From Lethocerus indicus (Eukaryota; Arthropoda; Insecta; Hemiptera; Belostomatidae), in the NCBI GenBank assembly GCA_019843655.1, contig JACDQD010000007.1, positions 7,623,600 through 7,687,599 of the forward strand: DNA of 64,000 nucleotides, in the 5' to 3' direction. Of this stretch, positions 1-13,200 are shown in pieces. How positions within the stretch are numbered: the first letter of the stretch is position 1; every line of letters begins with the position of its first letter. Position numbers and translations under genes: made by a program. Below the pieces are notes generated by a model. That model made no database searches and had not been told where the DNA came from. It saw nothing but the letters and a program-made list of their open reading frames with translations.

Positions 1-1880
1 CCCCGTTCCAATAGCGCCAGACACCGGCTTTTAACCAGATTGTTACTGGCTCAACGGCCGACTTCAATTCCCCGTTGAATGTAAACTTGCGCTTTAACCA
101 AATTACACGGGATGTAAGCAATTAGCAAAAGCTACCGCCGACGCCCGATGAGTCTCGAAGGCCCACTGTCGACACTCTAGTGCCATGCAATCTTACGGTT
201 TCGGTTTAAATATCACAACGCGGACACAATTCCTTTGTGTCGATCGATAATCGAATTAAAACAACTTTTACATACACTTATGACCGTCGTGGAATAGGTA
301 CAGATGGCTGAATGACAAAACGTGCCAAAACGCGGTGCAATTTCAGTTTTGAAACTTAATTTACAAGGATTAACGGAAGGACGGATTTACAAGGAAGGAT
401 GGACGAAACGTCTGAAAGTACATTTTCATTCCTCCCGTTTCTTTTACGACCGAGGTTGATTTTATGAAGACATCTTCGTGAAATGTGAAATATGGACTCG
501 GGTCGCGTTCATTAAAATTATTATAATTATTCGAACGTCTTCTGAGGGCTCGAAACCGCCTCAGGAAACTAACGACACTAAGCGAAAATGAGATAATTAT
601 TTTTATTAAGGCCGCAGGGATTCGTCAGAGATCCCATCAGTTAATTTCTGAAACTAAGTTTTTTTGAAAAGAAATAATACTTCTTGAAATGTCTGTCTGA
701 AGTTTCTTCTGTATTTTGAGACGTAGAAATTGTTTTCTCATAAATATACGATAATATAATTGCATTACAGCCGTATAATGTGTAATTAAATATATCATTT
801 CAAATACTATATAATATATTAATTATTATTACCGCCCGTAACATGATTAGGTATATAATTACAATTAATTCCTTCCTATGTATTCTTCATTCCAACTAGT
901 AGGATCAGTTTCGCCCTTCATCGTACAACGTATTCATTCGGGAAGAATAATTTTCAGAAACCGACTCCGTTTATACTTCCGCAATCCATAATAAATAAAT
1001 TCGATCGATAAACAATTTCAGAAAGAAATTAACGTCGCTCAGGACGGTAAGAGCGGTAACGGTAAGAGCAGGAATAAAACGAGTTATCCTGGCGGGACAG
1101 GATTGCTCTCCCCCGTCAGAGCCGCCCCCGGCCCCCTCCGACTTTACGCCCCGTTGGAATTTGCTTTTCATTAAGAGCCTAACAATCCGCCAACCCCCTG
1201 CCACCCCCTCGCAGGGGTTGCAGACCTCGTGGGGGCCATTCGGCGCCGACAGAGCGCCTCTTTGATCTAGGTGTCCGAGCCATTAGACGGGGCCTAGTTT
1301 CCACGCTAGGCGCCCAAACGTCATCTCGGGGGAGATTTAAGAATTCCCAGTTGACCAAGAGCATCGTTCCCTGAGTCACGGCGAAGAGGAATACAAAATT
1401 ATAGAGGCGTATACTGAATACGCTTGCCAAAATTCCAAATATACCAAGTGCCCAATTCCTGGCTTCACGTCGAAGACTGGGAGGTACACATACGAAAGTG
1501 TTGCTGTACGCAACTGCCCCTGCAAATAGACCAATGGCATTACCTAGAGTTCCGACGATCACGTAAACTCAAATTATTAGGTCGATGTTATCGCGGCGGG
1601 TTTTATACGGCACCGTTCGAATCCCGTTCCTCTGGTTACCCCGGGGACAAATTATATCAAAGAGATATGAAGGCATCTTGTTTTTTGAAACTGAAATGGG
1701 ATTCGAGGACTTACTCAACATTATTTGATGGAGATGGGAATGGGCTTCAATTAGAGGAAGAGACAGGCCCCGGCCGGAGTCTGACCCTCTCTTAAACTAT
1801 TTAAAGAAAGGACTATTGGATTACAGTTTTATCCTCCCAATTTGAATCACACATGCTCTCCCCCATGTCTTGCCTCAAAA

Positions 1881-1883
<3 letters not shown>
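1..1883. other. Non-coding stretch, no recognised gene
   Basis: No frame here resembles a known protein. About 720-900 is strongly AT-rich and about 1080-1340 is GC/CpG-rich. The only frame with protein-like composition is the minus-strand hydrophobic one at 1179-1571, listed separately. A T-loop-like word at 1616-1625 was examined for a tRNA and rejected because no stems form around it. Confidence 0.6.
1179..1571 (-). other. Open frame with hydrophobic segments, unassigned
   Basis: The minus-strand frame is open from just after a TGA at 1571-1569 down to about 1179. Its first 75 or so codons encode two or three hydrophobic stretches (for example GNAIGLFAGAVAY, ALGIFGILASVF and YNFVFLFAVTQG) separated by a short basic loop (SLRREARN), which looks like membrane segments. 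After about codon 80 the composition changes to Arg/Gly/Pro-rich, typical of translated GC-rich non-coding DNA. I do not recognise a family. There is no good start (a GTG opens the reported frame), no strong acceptor upstream and no strong donor at the composition change. It could be a chance frame or a decayed exon. Confidence 0.12.

Positions 1884-1920
<37 letters not shown>
1884..1920. repeat. (CT)n microsatellite
   Basis: Uninterrupted CT dinucleotides, about 18 copies, with further pyrimidine-rich sequence to about 1945. Any reading frame through it gives Ser-Leu repeats and is not evidence of coding. Confidence 0.97.
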
Positions 1921-1923
<3 letters not shown>

Positions 1924-4900
1924 GTCCCTATCCTCCCTCCTGTTAGCATCGTTTCACATCACCGATTGCACTATATCCTCCCGGGTAATAACTGAGGTTC
2001 ATTTCATCTCTTATTTTCCAGTCAATCGCCATTGCCCAAAACTTATATCGTATGTAATTCATGTATGTAAATCAAATCTTCCTAGTCTTAAACTACCGGA
2101 CGAATATGTCTACAACCCTAAATCTAACCACCATCGGGAATAATGATGAAATAATGAGACAAGGCTCTCTGAAACTAAAAATTGTAAGTCATTAATTCAG
2201 AGGATAACCATATTTCTTTTCTTGAACACTTGTCGTAACTAAATGATGCAGGGTAAATATGTTCTGAACCTTACAAACCTTAAAATAAAACTGATGTTAT
2301 GGTCATTGGTGCACGATCAATAGTGAGCTATTAAGATCACACTTTTTGATAATTTGCTGGCATTACTCAAATCCTGTAATTGAAACCATAATCACGACGA
2401 AACTAGATTTAAATCTGGCCGAATGAGGTAACGAAAGAAAAGTAGTTGGTTGTGTGGAAAAAGAAAATAATGCCTATAGAAATTATGTGATCGCCATTAT
2501 GTGATTCCTACCTAAGGGCCATGTCCTAGCGTAATTCATGGCTGAACGCAGCTTCGCCCGACAATTTACTCGCAGCGGGTTTACCCCACTGCTATCGGTG
2601 TACTTCTCTTTTTATCCCCCCCCTCCCACCAACTCATTAATTTCCTGCCCGTCTATTCCCGATCTAGTCCGATTTCCTATCCCATCAGAAGGCTCCCCTC
2701 TTCGGCATTCAATTGACAATCAATTTTGGAGGATGGCCGTGGGCCGCCACCCCCTCACCGCTTTCTATCCTAGCGGGACGGCTCTATCCCGAATACAAAA
2801 TCCCCGAACTAGTTAAACCCTCAATGGGCTCCCCGCTCCCGGTACCCGGCATCCGCCCCACGCACGGTCCCTCTTAAACCCCTATCAATAGCCATCAAAG
2901 AAATCCGCCCCGTCCCAACGATTCACCAATAACTCTAACCGAATTGTATTTTCAAGTCCCCCCCTCTCCCTCCGAGCGTGTTTCTTGAACGAACAATATA
3001 AAAAAACCCTTTTTACGTTTCCTATATCTAGTTACAAGTAATGGGATGCCCGAAGGTCGTATTATTCAGTCGATTTCAATTTTTTTTCTCGATTTCCAGT
3101 ACCCCCCGGTTTTCGAACCAGAGAGTCTGAGACGTTCATCCTGGTCCGAGGGCTTCTTCAACAATTTATTGACTGAAGCTTCAATATACCGCGCGGACTT
3201 TCTCAAATAAATCTTAAATAGGTTCCAAAGCAAATGCAGTCCGAAATTAAACGAAAAAATTACATAAGAGAATCCATTTGAACTCGTTATTCCTGAAGGT
3301 GTTAGGGCTTATTAAAGGAATTTATGTGTCTGAAAAACCAAATAATAAGTTGAAGTAAAAGAAAATTGGATACTAATCCGTCGAAAGTTTCAATTATTTT
3401 TAAATTGAAAATATTAAAAGTAAACGCTCAAAAATAAACAGTGACCAAGGCCGGGGAAATTTTCTCCAATAAAATGGCCCTGAAGAAAGTCAACAGGGAA
3501 TGTACACGTCTCGGCTCGGAGCGGGAGGGACACCGAGCGAAACTAAATTTGTGTAATGTCCAAATGAAATGGCCGAAAAGTTTGTTCGTCCGAGCCCCGT
3601 TAAAATTTTATATACTGTAAAAATACTCGAACTCGGTCGGCTCCGGAGTCGACTACTTAAAATGTATTCATTCAAGTTTATTCAAGCCCCGGGTCTGACG
3701 GTGGACGGGGAGAGGGAGGGGTAGGGGTTTATTCGGGGCCCGGTGGTAAACTGAGACTTGGAATAATTTAAGCGACGATTTCCGACGTTCGCGGATTAAG
3801 ATTTATGTAAATAATATTAATTCGAGGAGGGTCCGTTGAGCAAACCGAGTGGTGGGCAACAGTGTCTGACTTTGTACAGTGTAAGGAATTTTCAAGGCCT
3901 AATAGATGATTTCCGAACACAGCGAAAACAGCGAAACAACAGGCAGATAATAATAAGGGATTGTGGTACAATTCTATCGAATTTCGAATTATTTCAGAAT
4001 TACAGGCAATCAGATTCGAAGGAAGGCCAAGAAGATGTTGTACAGAGGGGGCGAACACAGAACCTCAAGAAGTTTCCGAAGAAGCTACCGCGAAGGCATT
4101 CGGTGTTGTTGGCCCCCCCCCCAGGGTCATGCATTATTATGTGCCCTGGGGTGGGGGTATGGGGCCAGGCCGCCGATATTCATATCGGAACGCATTAAGG
4201 CTTATTAATATTGAAGTTCTTGAAAGCCGTCCGAATATGCAATATTGCATTAGGTGGGCGGGGTATCGCGTTCCGGTCGGGAGTTTAGACTGCGGGGAAA
4301 TGTATAATACGGGGGTTGGGGGGGCTGAAAGCCTGGGAAAGCCTCTCTCTACCAACTGCAACCACTATCGCCTACTACTACTTCTGTTGTAGGCTCCGAC
4401 AAGGGAAGACACTCAGCGACTTGAAACACAGGCCCGGGTCTGGCGCCCGCTACACTTAGTCATGCCTCTGTCAACAACGCCCGCACAACTCCACGAACCG
4501 TTTCAACCTGAAAAATGCATTAGTTACCCCCAATATCAGTTAAGTAATTAACCTTAAGACGCGGGATGCAGCGAAAATTCTACGCATAACGCACAACAAT
4601 AGAACCCCACGAGAATTTCGCGGTCCAGAAGATGGGTCGGGACCAAAATTTGTCCTAGGAACATCTAAATTCCTTCAGTTTAATATCGAATCCAGCTTTG
4701 TGTACAAAAGATATTCGAAAATATGCCAAACGTCGGTTGAAAGTCAAGTTAACACTCAATACGTATGTAGTATAAAATGTAACTTCTTAACTTTAATTCT
4801 TATACATCTGATATATTTTTCTCGGTTTGCGGAAAACCAAATTTTGTTCAATATCTTCCAGACAGGAAATTAATAACGGCGTTCCAAATGGCCTTAATCG

Positions 4901-5665
4901 AAAAAACTAATGTTTTACGATCGTGCCTGTACTTTTCGGAAACAATTATAGAAAATACGACCGAAGAATCCGCCACTCCGTTGGCTTACCGGTCTGACGA
5001 TTTACTGCCAAGAGCCTTATCCGAAATCTGGATCTTGGCCCCCATTACGATTTCCACCATCAAATTTCCTCCTATCGGAATAACCGCTCGGTAATGAATA
5101 ATTCAACCGACAGCACAGCGTCAAAGAACGCCGACCTACAACCGGCTCGTTCCGCCGCCCTCGGGGTTTTTGTCCCGTTTCCGTACAATGGGCGCATAAT
5201 ACCACGAAAATTTCTCGTATCGCAACAATTGGGGTACTTATCGTGTGAAAAGGGCGGGTAATCAGTTTCATCGATATACGTTATAAAAAAAATAAAAAAA
5301 TATCTAAATAGTGAGGGTGATAGTAAGGAAGTAATGATGAGCTCTTGAGGGTTTTAGAAATTATTTTTATAATAGTGAAATAATTATTGTCCATTTTATG
5401 TATTGCGATCGACCCAGGGACAAACGAAACATCATTGAATGCTCCTCTTAGCCGATGCTCTCATTGCAAATGGGAACGAGTAGGGGGGGAAATTTTCAAG
5501 TTTCCCGTTTATTCAGGTACCTGACAGTGGGGTCCGCTCGGGAAGTGCTGCTGAGCAGGAAACATTCATTAAGGTGGGAGGGGGTGTTGTGGGTGCAGTG
5601 CAGGAGGAAGGCTGAAGAAAATGAGAGGGAGGGCCTCAGGCAGAGATGGAATGATGGAAGCCGAA
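1921..5665. other. Non-coding stretch, no recognised gene
   Basis: AT-rich at about 1980-2500 and 3240-3440. GC/pyrimidine-rich at about 2540-2980, which explains the short Pro/Ser-rich frames there. A C run lies at 4113-4122, and G-rich sequence flanks it at 4140-4330. A good polypyrimidine-AG acceptor-like string occurs at 1999-2021, but the frame after it is short and unrecognised. No RNA gene or transposon seen. Confidence 0.55.
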
Positions 5666-5713
5666 CGGGAGAGACAAGGAGGGAGGGAGGGAGCGAGAAA
5701 GAGAGAGAGAGTG
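5666..5713. repeat. GA-rich polypurine tract
   Basis: A near-continuous purine run composed of GGGA repeats passing into GA repeats on the plus strand. It is the 5' partner of the CT tract that begins 75 bases downstream (5788). Together they form a purine-then-pyrimidine inverted arrangement. Confidence 0.9.
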
Positions 5714-5787
5714 ATTTAGGGGGGATGAAGGCCGAACGGAGATGACGAATGGTGGGAGAACGCGAACAATTCCTAGCGTTCGGGCGG

Positions 5788-5826
<39 letters not shown>

Positions 5827-5842
5827 TCTCTCTCTCTCTCTC
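5788..5842. repeat. (CT)n microsatellite, long
   Basis: About 55 bases of CT dinucleotide with two single-base interruptions. The minus-strand 153-codon frame over 5496-5957 owes its length to this tract and the neighbouring purine tract (Arg-Glu repeats and Ser/Pro/Leu-rich sequence), so it is not called as a gene. Confidence 0.97.
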
Positions 5843-8800
5843 CCGAATGCCAATCCGGTTGAAGGCCGGCCACTAGACTAGATACAATGTAGTATAGCCC
5901 AGAAGAGGAGTGAGTAACCCGAGGTTCACTCCAACCTCTCCCGAATAACAGCCGCAAAGGCCAGGGTAAGCCTTCTTACCGTTTTATAAGCAAATATCAA
6001 CTCCTTTCTCCCTCTCTCTCTCTATCTCTTTACCACCACTGTGCCGGGGTTAGCGGTGAGCCACATTTCTCTAAAAAGCAATATACACTGCAAATTAAAT
6101 GTTTACGAACCTAAGTAGATGTAACGCCTACTGCATCGGCTACAGCATCCCTCGCAACTATGTAATCAGGACTATCTTAAAGCTCTATTCATATATCATA
6201 AATAGAACTAAAGGAAAACTGTTTAGATTCAACCTGTTCTGTAATTCATATATTCCTATTAGTATGATATTTGACTTACACTTACTCATGATAAGTTGTA
6301 GGTGAAACATCCTAGAGTATTTTCTAATAACCCGCTAACTATCGACTGAAAATTTGTTCTGCACATATTCGGTTGACAATTGACTATTGTTATTTTATTG
6401 GTTAAAGGTTATTCAATTCGTTAAAGGCAAGCGCTATACGCTAAGGATTATAGAAACTGATCTGTGTCAATTAATACGGCTCGATTACGAAATCCAGCGT
6501 GCAATGCCCAAATCCCTTTGTCGGCCGAAATATTCAAATCTGCGAATCCCGCCTATTTGTCTGCCCGTTCTGCACCTGGAACACGCCAATTTGATTGGAC
6601 GAATAAGAGCTCGCCCGTCGGAGCATAATTAATAGTCCCCGTCCCGGTTTGGCGTTAACCTTCCCCGGGGGAATGGCGCCCGCTGTGCAGGGCAGGCCAA
6701 TGCCGTAGAGAGCCGCATTCCAATCAGTGGGTGTAAAAAAAGGTCTAAGCAGTTTATATCAATCAAAGATACATTACTATAATAGTAATAAAATCTTAGA
6801 TGTATAATATAATACAGTAAAATGTTATTTGGTCAAATCTGGTTATTATTTTGAGATTATTTCCGGGAGTGTTTGTTCAAGAAAAACAGATCAGGATTTC
6901 TGTCACAGATACACACACATGATCATTAGCTAATCATAAAACAAGAGACTGTAGTAGAATTGTTCTGCAAAAGCGGCGACACCATTAAGCTTATTATTTT
7001 TCCGGACCGTATCATACCCCGGTATCGATAATGGGGACCCGGCTGGATGGGCACACGGGAGTAAACCTCAAGAGTATAATACTGTTTGGGAGGAGGTTCC
7101 GAATTGGTTCGTGATCGGGGGATCAGGCAACCCCCGGCAGCGAGATCCCGGCACTTATCACGTATAATCCCTCCCTCCCCCCCACCGCTGCACCTCTCAC
7201 TAACTCTCTGTCTCTCTCGCGCTCATTAATAGAGGAATCGGTGGAAACCAATTACAGGACGGTGTACGTGTCAAGGAGCCTGAGCCTCACACCGCGTCCC
7301 ACCCTCTCCTACCCTACTTATGAAAGCTCCCAGATTCGTTACTTAAAAGTCCGTGACGAAATTTACACTCATCGCTATCCGCAATGGTAAATTTTGCTAG
7401 AATGATTTATCCAATTGTGTTTATTACTTTTTTTAGTTAGTGCGCATGTTAGATTCTTAATAACCCCTTAAGCGTACGATTTTAGGCGTGTTGTCATAAT
7501 ATATACCGAGCTATAAATAAATATATACTAGTTTTTCATCACTAAATTTCAGTCTAAACCCAGGCCGGCCTGCAATAGGACGCCATACGGGCGTAGTCGG
7601 GACCCGATCGCGGATGCGATTCATTGCCCCGAAAACAAATTAGACGAAACCAATTTAAAGGGGACTCGAATAAGGCGTGTCCCCCACCAGCATCCCACAC
7701 TTCACCGCCGTAACGTCGGGGGCCTTAAACTGCTGATACAAAGCCGAAGAAGGGGGGCTGATACCCGCCCCGGAGGCGGGCAGGTGAACAAGCCGAAGGG
7801 GTTGTCTTAATGTTATCGAGCCGGAGGATTAAACTGATAACGGGCGGGCCGATAAGGCGGAGAGACTAAGAAACAACAGGCATAAATGTTCGCCTCCTCC
7901 GCCTCAACCGTGTTACCGAACGCAGAGCGGCTCGGGAGATAGACAGCAGTAAAACGGTTGCGAGTTAACCGGGGGCCTCCTCACAGTTCCGAATTTACGA
8001 CCTCCCGGACCCGACCCGCCATCTCCGCCGGGCCGAATCTGGAATTTAACGATAAGGAATGAAGTAATTAAATTGAAACCGGGAGAAAGCCCCACTTGAT
8101 TCGGACTTAATCTTTTAAAAGCTTCAATTCGTCAGGACGAATTGCAGATTAGTTGAGATTCTATAATAAACCTTTTACAGCCGTAATTATTTCCGGCCCA
8201 CATTTTGTCTTAGATTTTAAGCTTCTTAATGAAATCTTTATTTTGTTTTAAATCCAAAACATTATACAGTACGAATCACACCATTCTTTAGAATAAGAAA
8301 TCAGAAAGCAGCGAACAGAAGCCTTCGCCTTCTCCTAGAATAGGAACTATTCCTATCGCCTAATCCGTTTGCAACATTGGTACTTTCTCTTAAAGTTTTC
8401 TATTTTCTTCCTTCGAAATCCTTATCAATTCCTTTTTCCTAACATTAATTCTCCTGCGTCATGATATTAAGAATATAAAAATTAAGATATCATTACAGAG
8501 GTAGGTATCTACGTAGGTAATAGCCTTAGATCAACACAGAATAAATGTGATTGACTCATATTTGTGTATTCTAGTTATATTTCTGCGATATACGAGATTA
8601 ATTTATTTTAGTGCCTCTAAATCGCAAATACCGTATTGGTTTTGCCAGAGGCAACCGAGAATTTATCCCAGAAATTCGGACAGAATATTCCTCTACATAT
8701 TTTTCTTCCGATATTTCCAAAAAAATGTTCCCCGAGCGTACGGCCAAAAAATGCCGGACGCCGACAGTTTTACAGCGCGGCCGTAAATAACGATTATTCC

Positions 8801-9671
8801 TCAAGAGCCGACACAAGAAATAAGGGCGGCGGGCAGGATACGGTGGTGGGGTGTGCCATGGCCGAACGACAATACGAGGCCTCCGGGCGAAATATCTGCG
8901 GACATTATTCAGGGAAGCAATCGCCAACTGATATTGGATCGGCGATAAATACGCGGGCTCTGGCGCAGTAAACAAGCCGCGATAAAGCGTAAAGGTAGGG
9001 CCCCCCGGCCGCCGACAAAGCCCCCGCACCGGCCCATTGTTGTACGCGGGCCCGGAGCTTGACGTGCCCGCAGATATACGGGCCGCCCAATAGAGCGATG
9101 ACTCCCGACAGCCGACTCGCTTCGGATAGCAAAAAGGAAACGCCGAAGGGAGAGAGGGAAAGTGGGCCTGTGTGCTTACCGGATGGACTACAGATAAGTG
9201 TCCGCCAAAATATATGCGGAGATGACCCGCATTAACAATGTGTCAAGTTAATGTTAGAAGTTTAAGTACAGACGCCCTAGCATAAGCTAAATACCATGAA
9301 ACTCTTTTTTCTGTAAGCCAAAAATCAAATATAATATAATAATTTTATTACATGAAACTATTATTATAAAATTTAATGAAATGTAGCGGAAAAGTCACTG
9401 AAGCGTTTGAATTTTTATGAAATTGAAACTTTATACTATGCGATAATAAACATATATATTTATTTTCAGAGAAAGGGAAAGCGAGTAAGAAAAGAGAGCG
9501 GGGGTAGGAGCGAATGCGAAAGGAGCCACAGCGGAACACGCATTGTGTTGAGCGAAGAAACAGTGGGATCTGCACATAAATGGCCATATATATGCTGAGT
9601 ATTGCGTAAATCATAAGGAATAGGGTCCTTTCCTACGCGGCCAAGGGGATTGAGGATTAAGCGGCCCCGTA
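5843..9671. other. Non-coding stretch, no recognised gene
   Basis: Contains a short CT-rich run at 6001-6030 and pyrimidine-rich sequence at 7165-7225. AT-rich blocks lie at about 6060-6420, 6720-6960 and 8100-8630, and GC/CpG-rich blocks at about 7560-8080 and 8820-9130. Frames of 110-143 codons between 8598 and 9029 sit in the CpG-rich block, overlap each other on both strands and show no family motif. Confidence 0.55.
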
Positions 9672-9728
9672 TGAAAAGAGATAGCGAGAGGGACAGGGAG
9701 AAAAAAGAAACGAGGAAGGAAGAAAGAC
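9672..9728. repeat. Imperfect polypurine tract
   Basis: An almost pure A/G run (GAGA, GGGA and AAAGAA words) on the plus strand with few pyrimidines. It is low complexity rather than a clean microsatellite. Confidence 0.75.
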
Positions 9729-10021
9729 ATCCACGAGGGAGAGCCGCCAGCACAACAACCCGAGCATACCCCATAGTGCTCAGATTTAGAACCTAATTGC
9801 AGTAAATAACGGTCCTCAGTGACTAGTTCGTACGCGGACAACACTGGAGTTTATATGTGTTAAAATAGGACATGCATTTCACATCCGATTCCATATTTCA
9901 TCTGTAAGCGTCGGAATTAATAGTAGACGTTGGGTAGTATTATTTTTTCGGAACCCTATAATAAATTTTCATTATTTAAAGATAATAGCTTTATTATACT
10001 GTATTTTCTGTCAATACTAGT

Positions 10022-10222
10022 GGGGCTCATATTTTTTTATAGTAATCGTAATTTTTGTAGTAATTAATCGCTTTAACTATCGATTTTTAGCATTTTATTT
10101 AGCAGCGTTTCTTAGTTTCAAACCTGTATTGTGGGACTCATATTTTTTTATGGTAATTTAATTAATCGCTTTGACTATAGATTTTTAGCCTTTTATTTAG
10201 CAGCGTTTCAAACCTGTATTGT
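10022..10222 (+). repeat. Imperfect tandem duplication (about 111 + 90 bp)
   Basis: Unit 1 (10022-10132) and unit 2 (10133-10222) are head-to-tail copies. Both begin GGG(G/A)CTCATATTTTTTTAT, share TTAATCGCTTT(A/G)ACTAT, GATTTTTAGC and TTATTTAGCAGCGTTTC, and end CAAACCTGTATTGT. Unit 2 is shorter, lacking bases in an early AT-rich segment (near 10041-10060) and a short segment around 10111-10116. The remaining differences are single substitutions, so the duplication is fairly young. No ORF crosses it. Confidence 0.93.
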
Positions 10223-13200
10223 AACAATTGTAGCCCTTATTTCCCGGAACCCGTTATAGTGACCGAAATTGGGAATGGATTCGCAATCAGAGGCCAGAGG
10301 AAAGGAAACCTAATAGTGTGTGCCGGAAGGACAGATGGAAATTATTGCGGGTGGGAGAGCAGCTGGACCGGCCCTAACCAACTTAGTACTTCGGCGGTTC
10401 CCCTTCGGCCGCCCCAATGACTGACCGCCCCCACTTTGTCCCTCTGTGTGTCCATCACAACTAAATCACTGCCCCTCGGCCCCGATCAGATTTATTGAGT
10501 TCCGAAAATGCCATTATCCCAATCCGTACATTATGGCCCCTAGGTGCCCGCCCCTTCTCTCAGATGGCGGTTTTCAGACGGTCGTGTCGTCGCTCTGACC
10601 CTTTGAAGGACTTTTAATTGGGCCCTATTAACGAGTGTTTAACAGTAATAGAAGGGTTTTTCGAGCAATACTCATTATAGCGTACAGAATACACTGAAGC
10701 AAAAGTAGATTATATTTCTGGAGTTAACGGTGAAAAATGTTCCTTAGGCATTATTAAGCTGGACGACGATTATGTATCTACAATATGTAGCTATGTATTT
10801 ACACAATGCTACTATTACTAGTCCTGAGGATGAAGAAAAACAGGTCATGGTTCTAATACAGGAAAGTGAACAATTTATATAATCCAAATTCCTGTCTCTC
10901 CATTAAATTTAAAGATGTTTTCCAATTTACACCTAAAGTAAACTATGCGTCTTGTATCCACTTGAACCACGTGCCCGAACAGTCGGCCAGACAGGTAAGA
11001 GCAGACGGCCGCGGAGGGACAAAAACAAGGGAGGCTATTTTCCTGTGGGGACGGAGCAAAACCCGTTCGAGTGGCCTAAGAAAAGGGGCGGCGGGCGGTA
11101 AAATGGACAAATATTTTCGCAACGAAATTCAATTTCTCGCGCCCCCCCCCCCTTACAGGACCTACCAAAGCTGTTGGCGATTTTAAGGGACCAAAACGGG
11201 TGGCCGATCGAAAAGATTTATTTATAACAACCTCCTTCCCACCTCTACATCGTACGAAAAACTGTTGCTCACATTTAGTTCGGTAAATTTATTACAATTA
11301 TTTATTCACGATATATATATAAATAATAAGTAGGACTGATCTATGTTTTTATTTAGTCGTCGCCAAGAACTTTTGGGACAGTATGTTCATATAAAATATA
11401 CTTAACTATCGTTCCTACTTCCATCGAAATTCTTTTCCCTTAACGTTTCTCTAAACTTGGGGTACTTCCAACAAATTATAATTATTCTGTCAGATATGCT
11501 TCCCTCAATACTATTTACTAATTACTATTGGGTAGTAAGATATAATGATAAGAGTAATATATGAACAAGTGTGTAGTCAGTTTGTCTTAACTGTCAGATA
11601 AGATTTAAGAATGTTTGATCGCAGTTTGAATACACCAAGATCGGGCTGAAATCCCTCGTGTTGAATGCATATGGACCTTACCGTCCCCCCACCCCCCTTC
11701 CGCTCTTGAGCACCACATTCATTATCGGCCCCAAGCCCCAACTTCCGGTGACGCGTTATCCCAGGACCGTGATAAGTTCGTCCGGCGGGGGTCGATCCAG
11801 CCCCGGGGGTCCCCCGTGAAAAACTGTCTGCCCCGCATCCCATAGATCTTCTTCCCCTCCGATGCTCGGTGGTATATTTTAAAAATTCAAGACGTTTCGA
11901 CTGAAGGCTCGTGTGTTAAACGATAATATCCCTGTCGGGAGCAACACCGGCGGGTCTGAAACCCGTAAATTATTTTTTCCGCCCTTATTTCGCATCCGTT
12001 TTTCCTCTCATATCGTCCGGAGTTCTCCACGTGTTTACACTACAACGGCATTCGTCTCGCTATCGACGCGCGATGCTCTCTTTTCTAATGTCGGCATTCG
12101 ATAGATATTAAATATCCGAGTTAAATGCTGATAAAATACTGCTGACGATAGCGAGAAACAGAAACGGATATTGGAATTCAAACTGCGAGTGTACCCTTAG
12201 AGTTCTCAATTATTTCTGGTAATTTCTTTAAGATAATTGCTAAATATCCTATTGTTTCATTTTTATTTATACCATTCAGCAATAAATAGAACACTGATGG
12301 GCTCACTGTTGTGAAAAGCTTTTTTGATACATTTCACGACCAGCCGCCTTCAAATCCGCAATTCCGCAGTCTTGTCCTTGTTCGACCTCCCGAATGTAAT
12401 TCTCCTAACGAGATCAAGACAAATTACATTCTCGTTATATTTTCCTTTTTTTATTCCGTAACGTTCCCGAATGCTAGGCGGAAGCCAACCGTCACCCTCC
12501 GTCGGTTTTCCCGTACCCGGAGAAATGAATTTGCATTCATTAACGACAGGACGGCACGAAAACCGAAAGCCCGTAACGCGGGCGCTTAGCAAAAAGTTTG
12601 AAATTCGAATTATTGTAATTCGACCGATTTATAATGTCGGAAACGGTCCAGAACGAATGACAATTACGGGTAGTGGACCGGGGTGGGATAGGACGGAAGA
12701 GCTCTCCCCCTCCGTCTCACTCACTCCAGTGGCAGGCCTCCTCCGCCCTCCCTCTCACTCTCTTTCTCTCTCTTCTCCCCCTTCATTGTCATTATGCCAA
12801 CGTTTATTGGTGCCTTGTAACTCTCTCACCCCTCTACCGACAATTCTTTCCGAGCCTTCCCGTCCCTTAACCCTTCGCTGTTTAACGTTCCCCGTCCCCG
12901 CTCCTCCGTCCCGCACCAATCCTAAGATTTAAAGCATCCGGTCGATTTTCCACAACCGGGTTTAGAAAACATAGGCGCTCCGGCCCATCGGGCCACCAGA
13001 AATAACGAATATCTGCATACAACTTGAGACATTTTACTCACCATATCGGTTGATTCATTAGGGGAATAAAGTATTACTTCGGCGCAGATATGACTTTAGT
13101 GAATTTAGGATGAATAGAAATATAATGTCCAGCGTGTAAGGATCTCTACGGTATGATGTTTTATTCTTTAGGGTTGTAATTACTACGCCCCCAGTTTTTA

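Noticed and set aside
1579..1640. B-box-like GTTCGAATCC, possible tRNA or SINE
   Set aside because: No A-box at the right distance, T-stem bases do not pair, and no acceptor stem.
5496..5957. 153-codon minus-strand ORF
   Set aside because: It is built from the translated (CT)n and purine tracts (Arg-Glu and Ser/Pro/Leu repeats).
8598..9029. 143-codon minus-strand ORF in a CpG-rich block
   Set aside because: Several phases on both strands are open here because stop codons are scarce, and no family motif is present.
10985..11001. Perfect donor CAG/GTAAGA
   Set aside because: The upstream sequence is not pyrimidine-rich and no acceptor or recognisable exon pairs with it. It is expected by chance.
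12471..12932. 153-codon plus-strand ORF
   Set aside because: Its Ser/Pro/Leu richness comes from a pyrimidine-rich run, and another phase is open over the same bases.
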